Source of the DNA: Zygaena filipendulae
Lineage: Eukaryota; Arthropoda; Insecta; Lepidoptera; Zygaenidae
Assembly (NCBI GenBank): GCA_907165275.2
Contig: OU015669.1
Location: 3,060,501-3,124,500, forward strand
Reading direction: 5' to 3'
Length of the DNA stretch: 64,000 nucleotides
Of this stretch, positions 42,160-54,700 are shown piece after piece (the first letter of the stretch is position 1; every line of letters starts with the position of its first letter). The translations under genes and the position numbers were made by a program. The notes under the pieces were generated by a model that saw nothing but the letters and a program-made list of their open reading frames with translations, had not been told where the DNA came from and searched no databases.

Positions 42160-42904
42160 TTTTGAAAATATAGTATTAAAAAAATAAAGATAATAATTAT
42201 GGTAATTGTAAAGGTAAAATAATTGTGGCCAAAAGAATATTTAAATACCTAATTAATATGACGTTAAAGTCTTTTGGAATTTTGGGGAATAATAATAAAT
42301 AAACGAATTGTAAATACCTTTTAGATTAAAATGATAAAAAAATGCACAAATAAATAAAACTACGACGTGTGAGAAACTGCTGCCGTCGCGATGCTGCTGC
42401 CGCTGTGTCGCTGATGTCGCTGTAGCTGTTGTTGTTGCGACGCTAGGTATTGGTGTGTTGCTGCTGGGATGCTTTTTAGGAGAATAAAAAGAAAAAAAAA
42501 GCACTAATGTGCTTTTGTGCTAGTGATGATGTTGCTGTTGTGCCGTTTTCCATGCTTCGGATTTCTGATGTTTTTGTTCTTGATGACTTTGTTTCTTGAT
42601 GTTATGTATGAATTTTGTTTAATAAATATAGTAATTTTATTAAATCTACGTATGGGTGCCAATATCTATATGATGTTCGACTATGTTGGTTCTACCTAAA
42701 GGTCGAACATCTGTAGAAATGTAGAATGAGGTAGAAGATTAAAAAATTTAAATTCTTGACCCTAACAATATAACGCCAAATATTATCTTTAGACGAATTT
42801 ATGCTTATGATACATATCAACACATACACATATTAACACATAACATTTTTACATCTTAATCTGCAATCAGATTTCATAAACTCCATAGAATTTAGTTTTT
42901 TTTT
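42160..42904. other. No gene; probable 5' leader of the Gypsy gag fossil plus spacer
   Basis: 42360-42470 is rich in GCTGCTG/GTTGTTG triplets. The sequence is upstream of the gag start and has no recognisable protein. The poly-T run at 42898-42904 precedes the transposase fossil. Confidence 0.4.
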
Positions 42905-43990
42905 TAAATATTCCATAATTCTATGTGATTAGATTTCTGTGACACATTTTCCCTTCTACCTTTTATGACATCTTTGAAATTAGCTGGGCCATTAGTTACG
43001 TCAAACAAAGTATTTATATCTCGTAGTATCTCAGATGTTTGTGCCTTTTTTTTGCCATACTCCGTATTATGATGTTTTCAGCAATCATTTTCAGAATAGC
43101 TGCGAATGTGTTACTTAAGGTTTGAGCGGCATACTTCCCCTTCATTTTAAGTTTTTGTTTAGGATCCAGTAGCATGGAAGAAATTTTGTGAAAATATAAC
43201 ATTCCGGTATTTATAGCTTCTGCATCGCGTAAATGTTGCCATTTAGCTACTTTACCTTCAAACTTCATCATCCCTGCTTCATAGAAGTTATTTCTAATAG
43301 ATTTAATTAAATGAGGAATGTCAAAAACTGTAAAAACGTTTCTTTCATTCATTAAGAAGAAGTTAGTAATTGGCAACAAGTGCAGGGAGAACTTTTTGAG
43401 TAGATTTAATGTCCCACAATTTGTTGGACCCTGATCACACACAGTTGTGATAACTGTAAATCCTATATCTGCAATAACGTTAGTAATTTCTTTGAGTACT
43501 TGATAAATTTTCAGAGGAACTAGTGCCTTGAACGAAGTAATAAGCCAATGGTTGCTTATACTTTTTATGGATTCCTTGAATCATAAAAACTAAACCTTTA
43601 TCTGCCATTAGGTCTCTCCTCCCGCGACTCTCTCCAGGACCGTAATCAACATAACCCTCTACTTTATCAGAACATTTTGTTGTAAATCAGTCGCTTTTTA
43701 AGAGATATCTCGTCAAAGAGTAAAGCACAAATTTTGTCAGCGGGTAACATATATGATACTTTTTTTCTTAATTGGTTTATAGTTGATGTCATTATAGCGG
43801 GGCTCATATTGATTTGTTTCAATATACGTTGGACTGTTCGCACACTTGGTATAGGCATATAATATGTTGTAAAAAACTATAGGTTCTCGGTGGCCTTTTA
43901 AATATTTGCAAAGGAGAAATCTTGTTTTTTAAGCTCCCATAACTTTGTAGGTAGTTGCCGATCTTGATTTTTCAAACCTTCAACGATTAT
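42905..43990 (-). pseudogene. P-element/THAP9-like transposase fossil
   Basis: The minus-strand pieces, in order, are: PPRTYSFLQH (about 43890); SVRTVQRILKQINMSP and KICALLFDEISLKKRL (43667-43858); EGYVDYGPG and KGLVFMIQGIHKKYKQPLAY (about 43480-43650); VCDQGPTN, VFTVFDIPHLIKSIRNNF and QHLRDAEAINTGMLYF (43014-43442); then LRDINTLFDVTNGPANFKD (about 42950). These are the RNase H-like catalytic and GTP-binding-region motifs of P-element transposases, as in THAP9. At least three frame changes and two stops separate them. The N-terminal THAP zinc finger and element ends were not found. Confidence 0.85.
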
Positions 43991-44389
43991 ATTTTTTAGG
44001 AAAGCGGAATCAATTTTCTGTAAATTGACGGAGGTTTTTGAAAACGATATTAACAAAAAACACCGCGTTGTTTGTAATTTATTTGAGTTTTTTTTGGCGG
44101 TGTATCTCGAAAACTATAAAAAACTCACGGTTTAAGCACGAGTGGTTATCTTTAGCATAAACAATAAAAAAAACGAGTTTTAACAACTTGCTATATCATT
44201 TAAGTATTAAAAAAACAAAACGACTTGAGGTTTTGTTTTGGTCTGATTTTCGCATGATTCTTTAGATGTTGATGGGACAGAATCAGGAGCGTTAATATTT
44301 TGTTTCTTACAGTACGGCTCTTCCACATCATGTTCTTACGCGAGCGATTTTTGTATTTTTTATAATAAATCGTTCATTTGCTTTCGGAA

Positions 44390-44600
44390 AGCAAAATTTG
44401 AAGAAGTGGAACTGATGATGGTCACAAATGGTCATCGAAACTACTCAATAGGTATCTAATAGGTATTTCACGGGTTCCGATTCGATAACTTTAATATGGT
44501 TTCTAAACAATTTATAATCATCAAAATGTATATGGCTAAGTAACTGATGGTGATGTACCAGGAGAACTCCTCAATAATTAACGTCCTTGCATCGAAGAAA
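44390..44600 (-). repeat. Dispersed repeat family W, copy 3
   Basis: 'gctttcggaaagcaaaat', 'gaagtggaactgatgatgg', 'cgaaactactcaataggta' and 'caggagaactcctcaata' are the complement of copy 1 at 13440-13660. The last block is itself a small hairpin. Confidence 0.65.
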
Positions 44601-46264
44601 GCATTATTTTGTAAAAGATGATGAGCAGTTGACATTAGGCTATTGTGACGTAGATAAATTGGAAACTGACTCACTTAAAAGCGAGAAATAATCAAACTTT
44701 TAATAAAAAAATTAAAACCGAGTTCCAAAAACACAAAACTAAAAAGTTAAAAATAACAAAATACCGATTTAATCCAATAGACAAAAATACACGTAATATT
44801 ATTATTGGTTTGTGCTACCACTGATCAGTTTGAAGTCGATGACAAGCCAAATATGGACTGGGTAGATGGGCTAAGTAAAAACCGAAAAAGCTTCCATCGG
44901 TTGGGGTTAAAAGTTGAAAGTTTGTACTGGTACTCTGTAGTCTGTACTTTATTTGGTGATAGTAAATCACCATAAAGCGCCTCTTACACTTTACACACAT
45001 CAACACATCAACCCCCCTACGTACACAATGTGTTTTATGGTGTTGCAGTTGTTGGAAAACTTCAATTGAAATGGTGTTTACTGTAATCAAGCTGGGATTG
45101 CAACCCATCAAGCTAGACTGTCGAAGATTAGTGGCCGAGCAAACACAATAGCCGCTGGATATAAGCACTTTCCGATGGGTTTTATGTTTGTATAGGATTA
45201 AAACCACTCTCGTGCCATTCCTTCTTATAATTCGTTTGATTTGTTACTTCTCTTTAATTAATTGGATAATGAATATATTTGGATATTTTAATTTTTTTGG
45301 GAATTTCTGTAAAGCCTCGATATTAATTTAAATCTATGTTTTTGCTATAAAACATTAAAATCAATTTCTTAGGATATTTATTAGAATTTCTGAGTTTTTT
45401 ATTAAATTGCTGACTTAAAAGGGTTAAAACTTGTTTGGGTGTTACATTACTCGTACGTTTTGAACATGAACTTTGTGTGACCCACCGCACCCTCTGTAAT
45501 ACTAGTCATTAATTAATCTCGTTTGCAATTACTACTATTTCAATTAAAATCGTGGATGTTATCAATTCCTATGACAAAAACGATGAGTACTTCGTTACTA
45601 GAAGAAATGAAAAGCTATTGATACATATTAACAATATCTGTTAAAGAGAACCGATCACTCTAAGAACTCGTGAACCCTTGTTTTAGAATAAAGCAATAAT
45701 CGTAATGTCCAATTATATTAATACTATTATTAAGTCTATTGGATAAATAGGAACGTCGCACCTGATGCCTATCGCCGTGCGCATCAAGCTAGGTTTGAAG
45801 GCTAAACCCTTCTCAAAAAAATCTGATACTAATTATTTATTAACTTTCAAGAAAACTAAATAAAAAATCTAATTTTATAGTAAAAATTACACGAAAATCA
45901 TTAAAATTTGACTTATCATTTAAATAAAATTAATAAAACGATCTATGTCTTATTTCCTGGACAAACTTTGGAAATCTAAGAGACGAAGCCTTGTATAGTC
46001 TTGCAAAGTTGGGTCTGATTTAACATGTGCAAGGATACCTACGGGTCCGACTGGACCAGGTAGCTCGTTCAGTCTTCCTTAAATATCTTCATGAAGGATC
46101 AACTTCCTTCGGACCGACCTTTACTCGGGACTAAGATACCACTCTACTAACTGAAATGTGAGTAGAAACAACAAAGTGAAAAATATTATAAGCACTGCCT
46201 TTTAAACAAACTGGTTGAACTCTATTCTAAGGAAATCCACTTCTTGCAACCAATTTCCATCTTT
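44601..46264. other. No gene identified
   Basis: A plus-strand frame at about 44819-44940 (KPNMDWVDGLSKNRKSFHRL) and an overlapping 130-codon minus frame (44815-45207) were examined; neither gave a recognisable domain. A small hairpin (CTTTATTTGGTGAT...ATCACCATAAAG) lies at 44948-44980. The remainder is AT-rich. Confidence 0.4.
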
Positions 46265-46376
46265 ACTCTTTCCAATAAAAAAACTTACTTACTTACACTT
46301 CGCGAAAAATCAAATCAAAACCTTTCCAATAAAAAAAAAAACTTACTTACACTTCGCGAAAAATCAAATCAAAACA
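46265..46376. repeat. Direct duplication of about 55 bp
   Basis: 'ctttccaataaaaaaac', 'ttacttacacttcgcgaaaa' and 'atcaaatcaaaac' occur twice in tandem, differing in A-run length and one extra CTTA. Confidence 0.85.
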
Positions 46377-46724
46377 AAATATTCAAAATTTTGTTAGCAT
46401 GTAGCTTATATATGTTTTTAATCCATCAATATGACATTTTAATAACTAGTGTGTACCTACAAAACTTTCGCGACACTAATTTTATTGACAATACATTCGG
46501 GTTGGTCCCAAATATAAATGAAAATTTAAATTAATTAATTCCCGTTCATCCCCTTGGTGGGACGAATTAAAAATTTAAATCGGTTTACAATCTTTTTCCT
46601 TTCATCACACATTGGGGACTAACGGAAGTGGCACGAATGTGAATACGCCATTTTAGGTAATAGCGATAAAATAAATATAATTCTTCAGGTGCGTTAGGTT
46701 TTATTCCGGAATGTCTATTCTGGT

Positions 46725-46835
46725 CGTTAGGTCTATTTCTCTAAACGTCCACTTACCTGAATGTCCACTTCCCTAAACGTCTATTTCCCTGAACTTCCAT
46801 TGCTTGAATGTCCACTTCCCTGGACGTGTAACTTT
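46725..46835. repeat. Degenerate 16-bp minisatellite
   Basis: Units of the form CTGAATGTCCACTTCC alternate with CTAAACGTCTATTTCC for about six copies, with drift at the edges. Confidence 0.75.
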
Positions 46836-46888
46836 AATATGTTTTTTGTGAATTCATACGTATAGATACTTATCACACATGTCTCCCT

Positions 46889-47102
46889 GGGCCCTTATTC
46901 ACTATGACCAACAACATTCCTTACCCATAACGCGCGTCCCAAAAACACAATTCCAAACGCTCCAAATTAAAAAATATAAGAAATTTATATTCTTTATGAT
47001 TCTTTATGTATTTTTTTAAAGTGAAACTTCTTTGAACACGAGAGAAAAGCAATTTAAGTGGCGCCTTATTTAGCGCGTCATGGTGATAGTGAATAAAGGT
47101 CC
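46889..47102. mobile_element. MITE family Z, copy 1
   Basis: The ends GGGCCCTTATTCACTATGAC and, reverse-complemented, GGACCTTTATTCACTATCAC form inverted repeats. The interior block 'acccataacgcgcgtcccaa' is shared, inverted, with the copy at 62560-62784. No clear target duplication; superfamily unassigned. Confidence 0.8.
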
Positions 47103-47109
47103 TGGACAA

Positions 47110-47195
47110 CAATGTTTCCCTGTGCGCAGTGCGGGGATCGAACCCGCATCATCTGGGGTAGCAATCAGGATAACTTACCGCTATTAATAACAATG
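47110..47195 (-). mobile_element. Truncated tRNA-like SINE head
   Basis: On the minus strand GATGCGGGTTCGATCCCCGC provides a strong box B, with a tRNA-like stem, next to the end of MITE Z copy 1. The sequence upstream lacks a matching acceptor stem, so a functional tRNA is unlikely. Confidence 0.45.
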
Positions 47196-47403
47196 CTATG
47201 GTAAGTAAACGTGATTGGTGGTGATTGTGCTTTGAACTTTGCTAACGGCCACTAAGGTGAGAGGCTCTCGAACGGCGACAATGTACCATCAGAAAGGTGA
47301 GGGCAGCGGTGGACGACCGATGAAGAGTGCAGGATTTTGCTAGATGCGGGTGAAGATCCATGGACAAGGCATTGAACATCTGCATGTCGGCAAATATATT
47401 TGA

Positions 47404-47590
47404 CTACCCGATTGGCGCAGTAGGTCAATGCCTGCCCGTTAATCTAGGGGTTCCGGGTTCAGTTCCCGGTGGGGGTGGACTTTGTGTGATGAACCATATA
47501 CGCTTACTTAGTTTCCACGACACAAGCTTATAGCTTAGTGTGGGATCAAGTAGATCTGTGTGTTGTGAAGTGGATTATTATTATTATAAA
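47404..47590 (+). mobile_element. tRNA-derived SINE with (TTA)n tail
   Basis: Box A-like TTGGCGCAGTAGGTCAATGC at 47412 and box B GGGTTCAGTTCCC at 47455, followed by a body with 'ttgtgtgatgaaccatatac' and a tail of TTA repeats at 47573-47585. This order is standard for lepidopteran SINEs. Confidence 0.75.
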
Positions 47591-48049
47591 AATGCAGATC
47601 ACTTTGTCGTTGCTGTTATAACTTGGCGGTCGTGTATGAAGTGACATAAATCAAAAGCGAAAAACCAATCAAATCACAAACTCGTGATTTATGATGATAA
47701 ATTAAAACAAAAGTGGCCGTTCCATATTATTTATGTCTCTGGTCCAATCGAACAAATTAACGTTCGGATAAATGTATGACAAACAAATTCTACGCTGCAA
47801 TTGAAATCAGTAGGTACTCGTGTCAGTGTTGTGTCAGTTTGTGCAAGGTCTTGTATGCATATGACCGTTAATTGTGATAGTAATTATATAGCTGAAATGA
47901 GATAAGATTGCAGATTTTAGTGATTTATCTTTCATATAAATTTAAAAACAATTTATTACAATTTTGACTCACGCAAAATGTTTACAAGAAGATTTCTAAT
48001 ACAATTTTAAGTTAAAATCAGTTGGATTCACCAAAAATCTATCTATCTA
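47591..48049. other. No gene seen
   Basis: AT-rich; nothing recognised. Confidence 0.4.
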
Positions 48050-48245
48050 TATAAAATGCTTTGTCCTGAATGACTGATGGATCAACGCACAGCCTAAACC
48101 GCTGATCGTAGAGACCTAAAACTTGGAGGGTGTGTTCTTTGTATGACGTAGGCATCCGATAAGAAAGGATTTTTTAAAATTCAACCCCTAAGGGCATGAA
48201 AAGGGTCAAAAATATCGCGGGTGAAACCGAGAGGGACAGCTAGTA
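48050..48245 (-). repeat. Diverged inverted repeat ending in GGTGAAACCGAGAGGGACAG
   Basis: Starts 'atctatataaaatgctttg', with 'acctaaaacttggagggtg' in the middle, and ends with the inverted head shared by the GCGGTTTCACCCGCG family. The body differs from the other copies, suggesting a related but distinct subfamily. Confidence 0.6.
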
Positions 48246-49762
48246 TATATCCATATGAAAGCTTAAATTTTGTATATCATATTTTCTATTCTTAAATGTT
48301 TTATTATGTTTTATTCTTAAATTGATTTATTATTAACATGATAGCTAGCTTCTTTTGGAAAACATCAAATGCTCAATTAAAGTTCAAGATTTTTATGATA
48401 ATAAAATTTGCTGATTTTGATCTAGAAGTATTGTTCCTGTTTACTGGGTCAGAAGACTTTGAGATAGATTACGTGAAATAATTTTGAGAATCTGATGATG
48501 GCACCGATTTCTAAGGGCGTCCAATTACGAGAGTAAAATGACAATTAGTTAAAGAAGGTCCTGCGGGTTCTAGACAGTGGGGTCTGTACTCAAAACTCTT
48601 TCAATTTGGGCTTGATATTTCAGATAAATACAAAACGTCAAAATACATATCTTTGTCGCTTGTTCTAAATGTCTGTCACTTTGATATATGTATATCATAA
48701 TGAGTGATGGCTAGCAAGAGGCTCTTCAAATCACATAAATTTACATTGTTTAATTCACCAACAGAGTAATCCTTTGTTTTGATGAGTTCGCAGGTATAAA
48801 ATTAATAACCCACATGTCAAGCACAACCAGCTAGGTTAGTAGATAAGATATCATGAACTTAATATCATTGTTAGAATTAATAGTCCACGTTTCGTCCACA
48901 TAAAGACCACTAGGAGAACGTAATTTCGGGTCGGCGTCCTGGACACTCCAACTAAAACATAATTACTAAACAAGATATTGTTATACGGTTTGCCCCTACT
49001 ATTTATAAGCGTTGGCAGTCTTTCAGAGACAAGAATATGATAGATTTTTTCTTATAACTTATTTAGGCATAATACTTAATCATTGCTAAATAAAAATTTA
49101 AGTTGAACACGTAAATTTACAATATGTTCTTACTTTAGAGCTTCTATGACTCGAAGGATTCATTGGATCCGATGAGTGGATGGAACTCTTGTCTGTGTGT
49201 CTGAAGATTTGTGAAGAGTTGTATGTAAGGCCTACTAGTATTTGTTAACCAATGTAATTGATCTCATACCGTATGTGAAATTTAACCTACGGCTAAACTT
49301 CACTAAATATATATTATTAAAAAGGATTAATTTTATAAAAATCTCAATCTAGTAGGTCACACAGACAGGAAACTCTAAACATTTCGTGTCATGTAAAGGA
49401 TTACCATATTCTAGGTCCGACCTTTGAACCAATCGCCTAGTGAGAGTGTATAGAGATATTTCGCTATCATCGAAACTTTTCGCTATCAGAACCAACGACG
49501 AAAAAGTCAATATCAAACGAACTAATTTTGAAAATTGCCCACCGCTTCGTCTCTTTACCCAAACATGTAAATCATTGAAAAAAGAGCGTTTGAAACTCAT
49601 TAAACGTGACAGATGTGAAACCTTTTGCGTCTGAAACGTTTCATAGAGTTAATTAAACACTCAAATTATACTTTGTAAATTATGTTGTCTTAGTGCCCAC
49701 TAAAAATTCGCTAAGAAACATTTTACTTTTAGGATCAATCAATGGGCATGATGACAAAATTT
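48246..49762. other. No gene identified
   Basis: Overlapping frames on both strands at 49349-49634 show no domain and are not splice-bounded. Otherwise AT-rich spacer. Confidence 0.4.
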
Positions 49763-50035
49763 AAATTTTTAGTCCGTCTTGTAGATTAATAAAAAATATT
49801 CGACAGGTATTTTTTTCCTTTTTTTACGTAATTAAAAAATAATGGCGATACATTGAGTTGAAATTCCGTGTGACGTCACACGGTGCACTTTATACATATA
49901 TTTGTGACGTCGCGTCGTGACCTCCCACTCCTAAACTTTAATGCGTTTTATCTAAGTATTTTTTTTAATAATTTGTGTTGTGTCTAATATTTTTTAGGAC
50001 GAAAGGACGAAATAGAATTTTGATTTTTATACCTT
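49763..50035 (-). mobile_element. Dispersed repeat family X, copy 2 (inverted)
   Basis: The complement of 33466-33735: 'agtccgtcttgtagattaat' at the left, TGACGTCA at 49871-49878, 'taaactttaatgcg' and 'gaattttgatttttatacc' at the right. The second palindrome is mutated. Confidence 0.7.
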
Positions 50036-50363
50036 GTCTTCCCTTTGTTGTATATTCCTTTACAGATATTATTGACTGTGTGAAAAACTGGTGACTATAT
50101 TTCAATTTAACGCCTGAGTTTGATAGTAGGGATAACAAACTAAAATTACATTCTATTCTAGCGCTTGTTGTCAAATTATACTAAACTCTTGTCTCTCCTG
50201 TGCAAAACTGTCATGTAAAATGTTAACAGACTGCCTTGAGTATTATTACTATAATATTGTACAAAAATAAGAGGTAATAAGGCTACGTCACGTGCCATAG
50301 TCAACCTCAAGGTGGGCTTAAAAATTAGAATAAAAGGGACACCTACTTTTGTATAACAGCGGG

Positions 50364-50666
50364 TTTTTTATATCATAGGGGCAAACGGGCAGGTGGCACA
50401 CCTGATGGTAAGTGAATACCGCCGCCCATAGACATCTGCAACACCATAGAGCAGCAGGGAACGCACTGTTAAGTGCTTGGCGACAGATTTTCAACTTGAA
50501 GGTGGTAACTAGCCAGTCGGTCACTGGAAAGTGTCCTATCACCAGGCGTTGGTCACCTAACCTACCATGGTTTCCTTACGATGTTTTTGTTCACCGACAG
50601 CTCAAGCTCATTGTTAGAGTTTGAACCTACGCCTCGCGGCGTTTAATCCCAACGCACCAACCACAA
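50364..50666 (-). mobile_element. Full-length tRNA-derived SINE
   Basis: On the minus strand the head reads GGTTGGTGCGTTGGGATTAA (box A region) and then GTAGGTTCAAACTC (box B at 50618-50628). The body has 'ggtaggttaggtgaccaacg' and 'acactttccagtgaccgact'. The 3' end is 'cacctgcccgtttgcccctat' less one base, followed by a poly-A run. Shorter relatives share its 3' end at 29655, 41047 and 59586. Confidence 0.85.
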
Positions 50667-51584
50667 AATTGAAATTCAAATTCAAATGTATTGAGTGAAT
50701 TCAAAAATTGTATCGGACAATTGTTTGGAATCCTCTATTTGTTTCATCACTCTGTTGACAGATATGTATTCAACATTTTCCCTATGGATGGATGCCAATA
50801 TTTCAGAGTTTACTGCTGCTGTTTGGTCATACCAACAGTTCAAAATTCTCGTTCACATAGCCAAAATGTGTCTTGGCTTGGCATTTGAACAATAAACTAG
50901 CTGTTCACAAATAGGAATAAAATCATGAAACTCTGAAACATAAATTAATTATTTGTAAATCGTAAATATCTTGAGGAAAACATTCGTACATATTTAGAAT
51001 ATAATTTGAGGCTATAAGTCTGCATAGAATAGGCTACTTGATTAAAATTATGTGTACATAAACGTTATTCAGCACATTAATCTGAGATTAGTAAGGTTCC
51101 GGGTATATTTTACAATGCGCTTAATATCTTTATAATGTTCCGTTTTTTCAGGGCTAATTGATATTTGTAGGCCGTTCAGTGAAGGTGAACTTTTAATTAA
51201 AAGCTACATTTTATCGTTTGATCGCTTTCGCGTTCGAAAACGGATATTCCGTAATTTACCTAACTAAAGCATGAAACTTTTTCGTATTTGAACAGACCAC
51301 TTTGTTCGGGAGTAGGTACAACGCTTCAATGGCTTCCCTCGCTTTGCTTGCTTTTGATTGTTTTTACTTGTATTTCATTCTATAAAAAGTCTATTTATGT
51401 TTTTGTTTAACATAATTATTTATTTACAATCTTACAAGATAATTAAATAAAACATGAGCCGTCGCGGTACGGATATGGCATCGAAATTATTTTGTAGAAA
51501 TATTTATAGTTTGTGGTTACCTAGTGTTGGTGGCAGTCGTTGGTATACAGATGTAATAAATTTACAATAACATTTATTTACAGA
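50667..51584. other. No gene seen
   Basis: Two short overlapping plus-strand frames (50691-50895) lack any domain; the rest is AT-rich. Confidence 0.4.
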
Positions 51585-51785
51585 CTAGACTGTTCCCCGC
51601 GGTTTCACCCGCATTAATTTTGGAGATCCCGCGGGAAGTCCAGGACTAAACTGTCCTTCTCTGTACCCCTGACAACGTATGTGCAAAATTTCATGATGAT
51701 CGGTTGAGACGTCTAGGCGTGAAAGCGTAACAGACATAGAGACAGACAGACAGACAGAGTTACTTTCGCATATTAGTAGGGATGA
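51585..51785 (+). repeat. GCGGTTTCACCCGCG-family repeat, full-length plus copy
   Basis: The head CTGTTCCCCGCGGTTTCACC, 'ctctgtacccctgacaacg', 'catgatgatcggttgagac', 'gtgaaagcgtaacagacata', a (GACA)n run at 51741-51762 and the end 'catattagtagggat'. The clearest complete copy in the window. Confidence 0.85.
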
Positions 51786-54700
51786 AAATATTTTTTTACA
51801 GAAGGAGCGAAGAAGATTGATTTTAGCTAATTTACACAAATATTCACTGTATGGTGTATATAAATTTGGATAACAAAATAAATACCTAACTATATAAAGA
51901 GAGATGACTTTCAAACAAACATAACTGTATAAAAGCTACTGCTTATGCCTGAGCTGTCCAAACATGCGCAGCGCGATAATAACACGTTGTTACTTACAAA
52001 TAGACCGTTTCTAGTGCACCACATACGCGGTCACAATGGAAACGTATACAAACAAAAAAATGTATGCATAATATGAGTGACAGACGCTACATTTAGTCTA
52101 AAAGGATTAGTCGCAGAGGCACTTGCGCATGGCGACGCGTCACCATGGCATGCATCCCCAGTCGCCACAATGACCACCCGCATTAGACGTTTCACATCCA
52201 AAATAGTATAGTTTCAAGTTAATTCTGCTGCTAATCCTATACCGGTGCACCAGCTATCTCAACACAGTTCGTGATAAACAGTGCTAGTCAGATGTTATTA
52301 ATCCGGCCTTTAATCAAGCTAGGTTCCTCGGTGCAATCAAGTATATTATTTGAGCTTAACTAAGATCAGTCTAGAACTCTGAGCTAGGTATTTGGGGTAA
52401 AGCTAAGTGTCTTTCTCTGGAATGCATTTTATCAATGCATTGTTTTTAGTTTTTAAATTTTTTTTTCTTTGGTTAGTTATTATATTTGATTGTTGTAGAG
52501 CTGCGTCGATATTATTTAATCAACTATTATTTGTGGTTTTATAGAAAATTTGTTGACTAGGATAAAATTCTGTAATAATATTAAAATAATACTATTGAAA
52601 CATAAAACATTTTAAAAAGGAAGAAATAGATATAACTACATATTATGAAACACATAATAAATAAAATTAGTAGTGAGTTTCTTCAAAAGACGCCTCAGTT
52701 TCTCTTCTTGGATATCAAAATCGACCACCCGTACCACATTATGACGATAGTCATGATGGTCGATTTTAACTCAGGTGCTGTAACGTCATTTGAGGCTGCA
52801 TTTTAGGTTTTCCTTATTAAATTATTATTATTATTTGGAAAACATTTTAAAATACAATACAAGTCATCCCCGAATCCGAATAAAAATTCGGACGGGATAA
52901 TTTCCTAACAATTTTAGTGACTCTATTCGGAGTTAAGACTATATTAACTGGTTTTCACGAAATCGTTTTTAATTCCCCTTTCGATCTTTCACTTTCTGTT
53001 TCACCTGAGCGTTACGTATACTTCTGAGTGCCTTATCAATATATAAATTATTTATCCTTCTGCGTACATTTATATCCTAATGTTTCTTGCATAAAATTGT
53101 CTCACTGTATTCCCAATCTTATGATATAACTAATTATTTCTGACAAATAAACCTTAACACACATGACGACTACTCAATCAAATTCAATTATTTTATCCAT
53201 CTACAAAAAACTAGTCATTTTGTTGTTCGTCCTCGAACCTAACCGCGTCTATCTTGTACAACTCTAGGCCATCATCTAACGCTAATTTCTGTCTTCTTTG
53301 TCATCACACTCTTCTTCTTTTTTATTTACGATAAATTCCCTTTAAAGATTTGCAATCTCACCTCGAGAAATAGTTTTTATTTCCGGAGCAGTTTCATTTT
53401 CAAATATAATTATAATCGTGTATTAAAAGTTTTACGATTCCTTAATGAGGTTCACTTATCATCTGCATGGAATTCGAAACTTTTCGCGTTTTTTTCTGTA
53501 ACATTAGTTACAAATTTATACACATTGTTTCAAGAGCTTTAAGCTAGTATTATTATGGTATTTAAAGAAACACACAAAATAAATAGGTATTTATTATCCA
53601 TCACACATTTTTATATATTTTTTACATTGTCAAATTATGATAATATATTCTTTTTTCAAATTATATTATAGGTACATTCAAAGAGTCTGTAACAATTCCA
53701 ATTTGACTCTATATTACAATTTAAACACACTTTGCCAACAACGTGTAATGTATTACCATCTACTGCCTTAACTATATTATAATACCATTTTAAACAGGAT
53801 TTGAAATTTTTTTTACAAAATTCAAATGTTATTCTGGACATCGAAGCAACTGAATCTATGTACTAACGCAATGACGTTTTCTCCGTTTTTTATTGCCTTC
53901 ACGCTCGGGAAGTTCTTTCTTGGTCTTTTTGGGCGTTCTTCTACATCGTTTATCAGCGTCGCCAGGTTCACGAATTGGAAGTTTCGGAAGTTTGAGGACT
54001 TTTGGCTCCTTGTAGGGTGGACGTCTTTCTCCTTCATTAGTTCGTTTGTTCGTTTGTCCAGCGGGAATTGCTTGCGTCGCTGACCTCCAGGATGGTGCAG
54101 GTGTGATTATCTACTTAGAAGGTAGATTTGGGGACACGCGCTGCGTTTTGAACACTTAGCGAGGCGCGTGATAATCACTACTAGATTGCGGACCCGATAA
54201 CACTTCATTTAGAGGAGCCCTAAACTTTATTGGCAAATTTACTACTTCTTTCTCTTTATTAAAAATCTCTTCGGACTGGAGTAGTGCCCAGTTGTAATTC
54301 TTTCACACTATTAAAAAAATTGTGTTGCAAATCTTTTTTTTATAATGAAATACGTTGCTCAAAAATGGTTGAATAATAATTTTGTCGCTGTGTATTCCAG
54401 CTTTCGTGGTCAATTCTTCGAGCCTATGTAAAAAAATCTATGGTTGATTCATTTGGATTTTGTTTGGCCATAATGAAAATTTATTGGCAGCGTGATCTAT
54501 TTTGTTGAAAACTCTTCTAGATATACCACTTTTAGCGCTTCGTACGATATCGGATTAGTAGTGATGAGGCGGAAAAAGTATCAAGCAGCACCCATCGTCA
54601 AATATGCAGAAATTACAACTGTTTTTGTGTCGTCTGTTTCAAATTATTTGAAAAAGTCATGGCAATCTGACCGCCGGGAATATTTCGCCATTTGAAAATT

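Noticed and set aside
44815..45207. 130-codon minus-strand frame and a plus-strand frame (KPNMDWVDGLSKNR) across it
   Set aside because: Neither shows a recognisable domain or splice boundary; a weak similarity to the DNA-binding region of pogo/Tigger transposases was not convincing.
47110..47195. Possible tRNA gene on the minus strand
   Set aside because: Strong box B but no complementary acceptor stem; best read as a truncated SINE head.
47404..47475. Possible tRNA gene
   Set aside because: Box A and B are present but the acceptor stem does not pair and a SINE body with a TTA tail follows.
53822..54083. Overlapping frames on both strands, lysine/proline-rich on the minus strand
   Set aside because: No domain recognised, no splice sites, and both strands open at once suggests composition effects.
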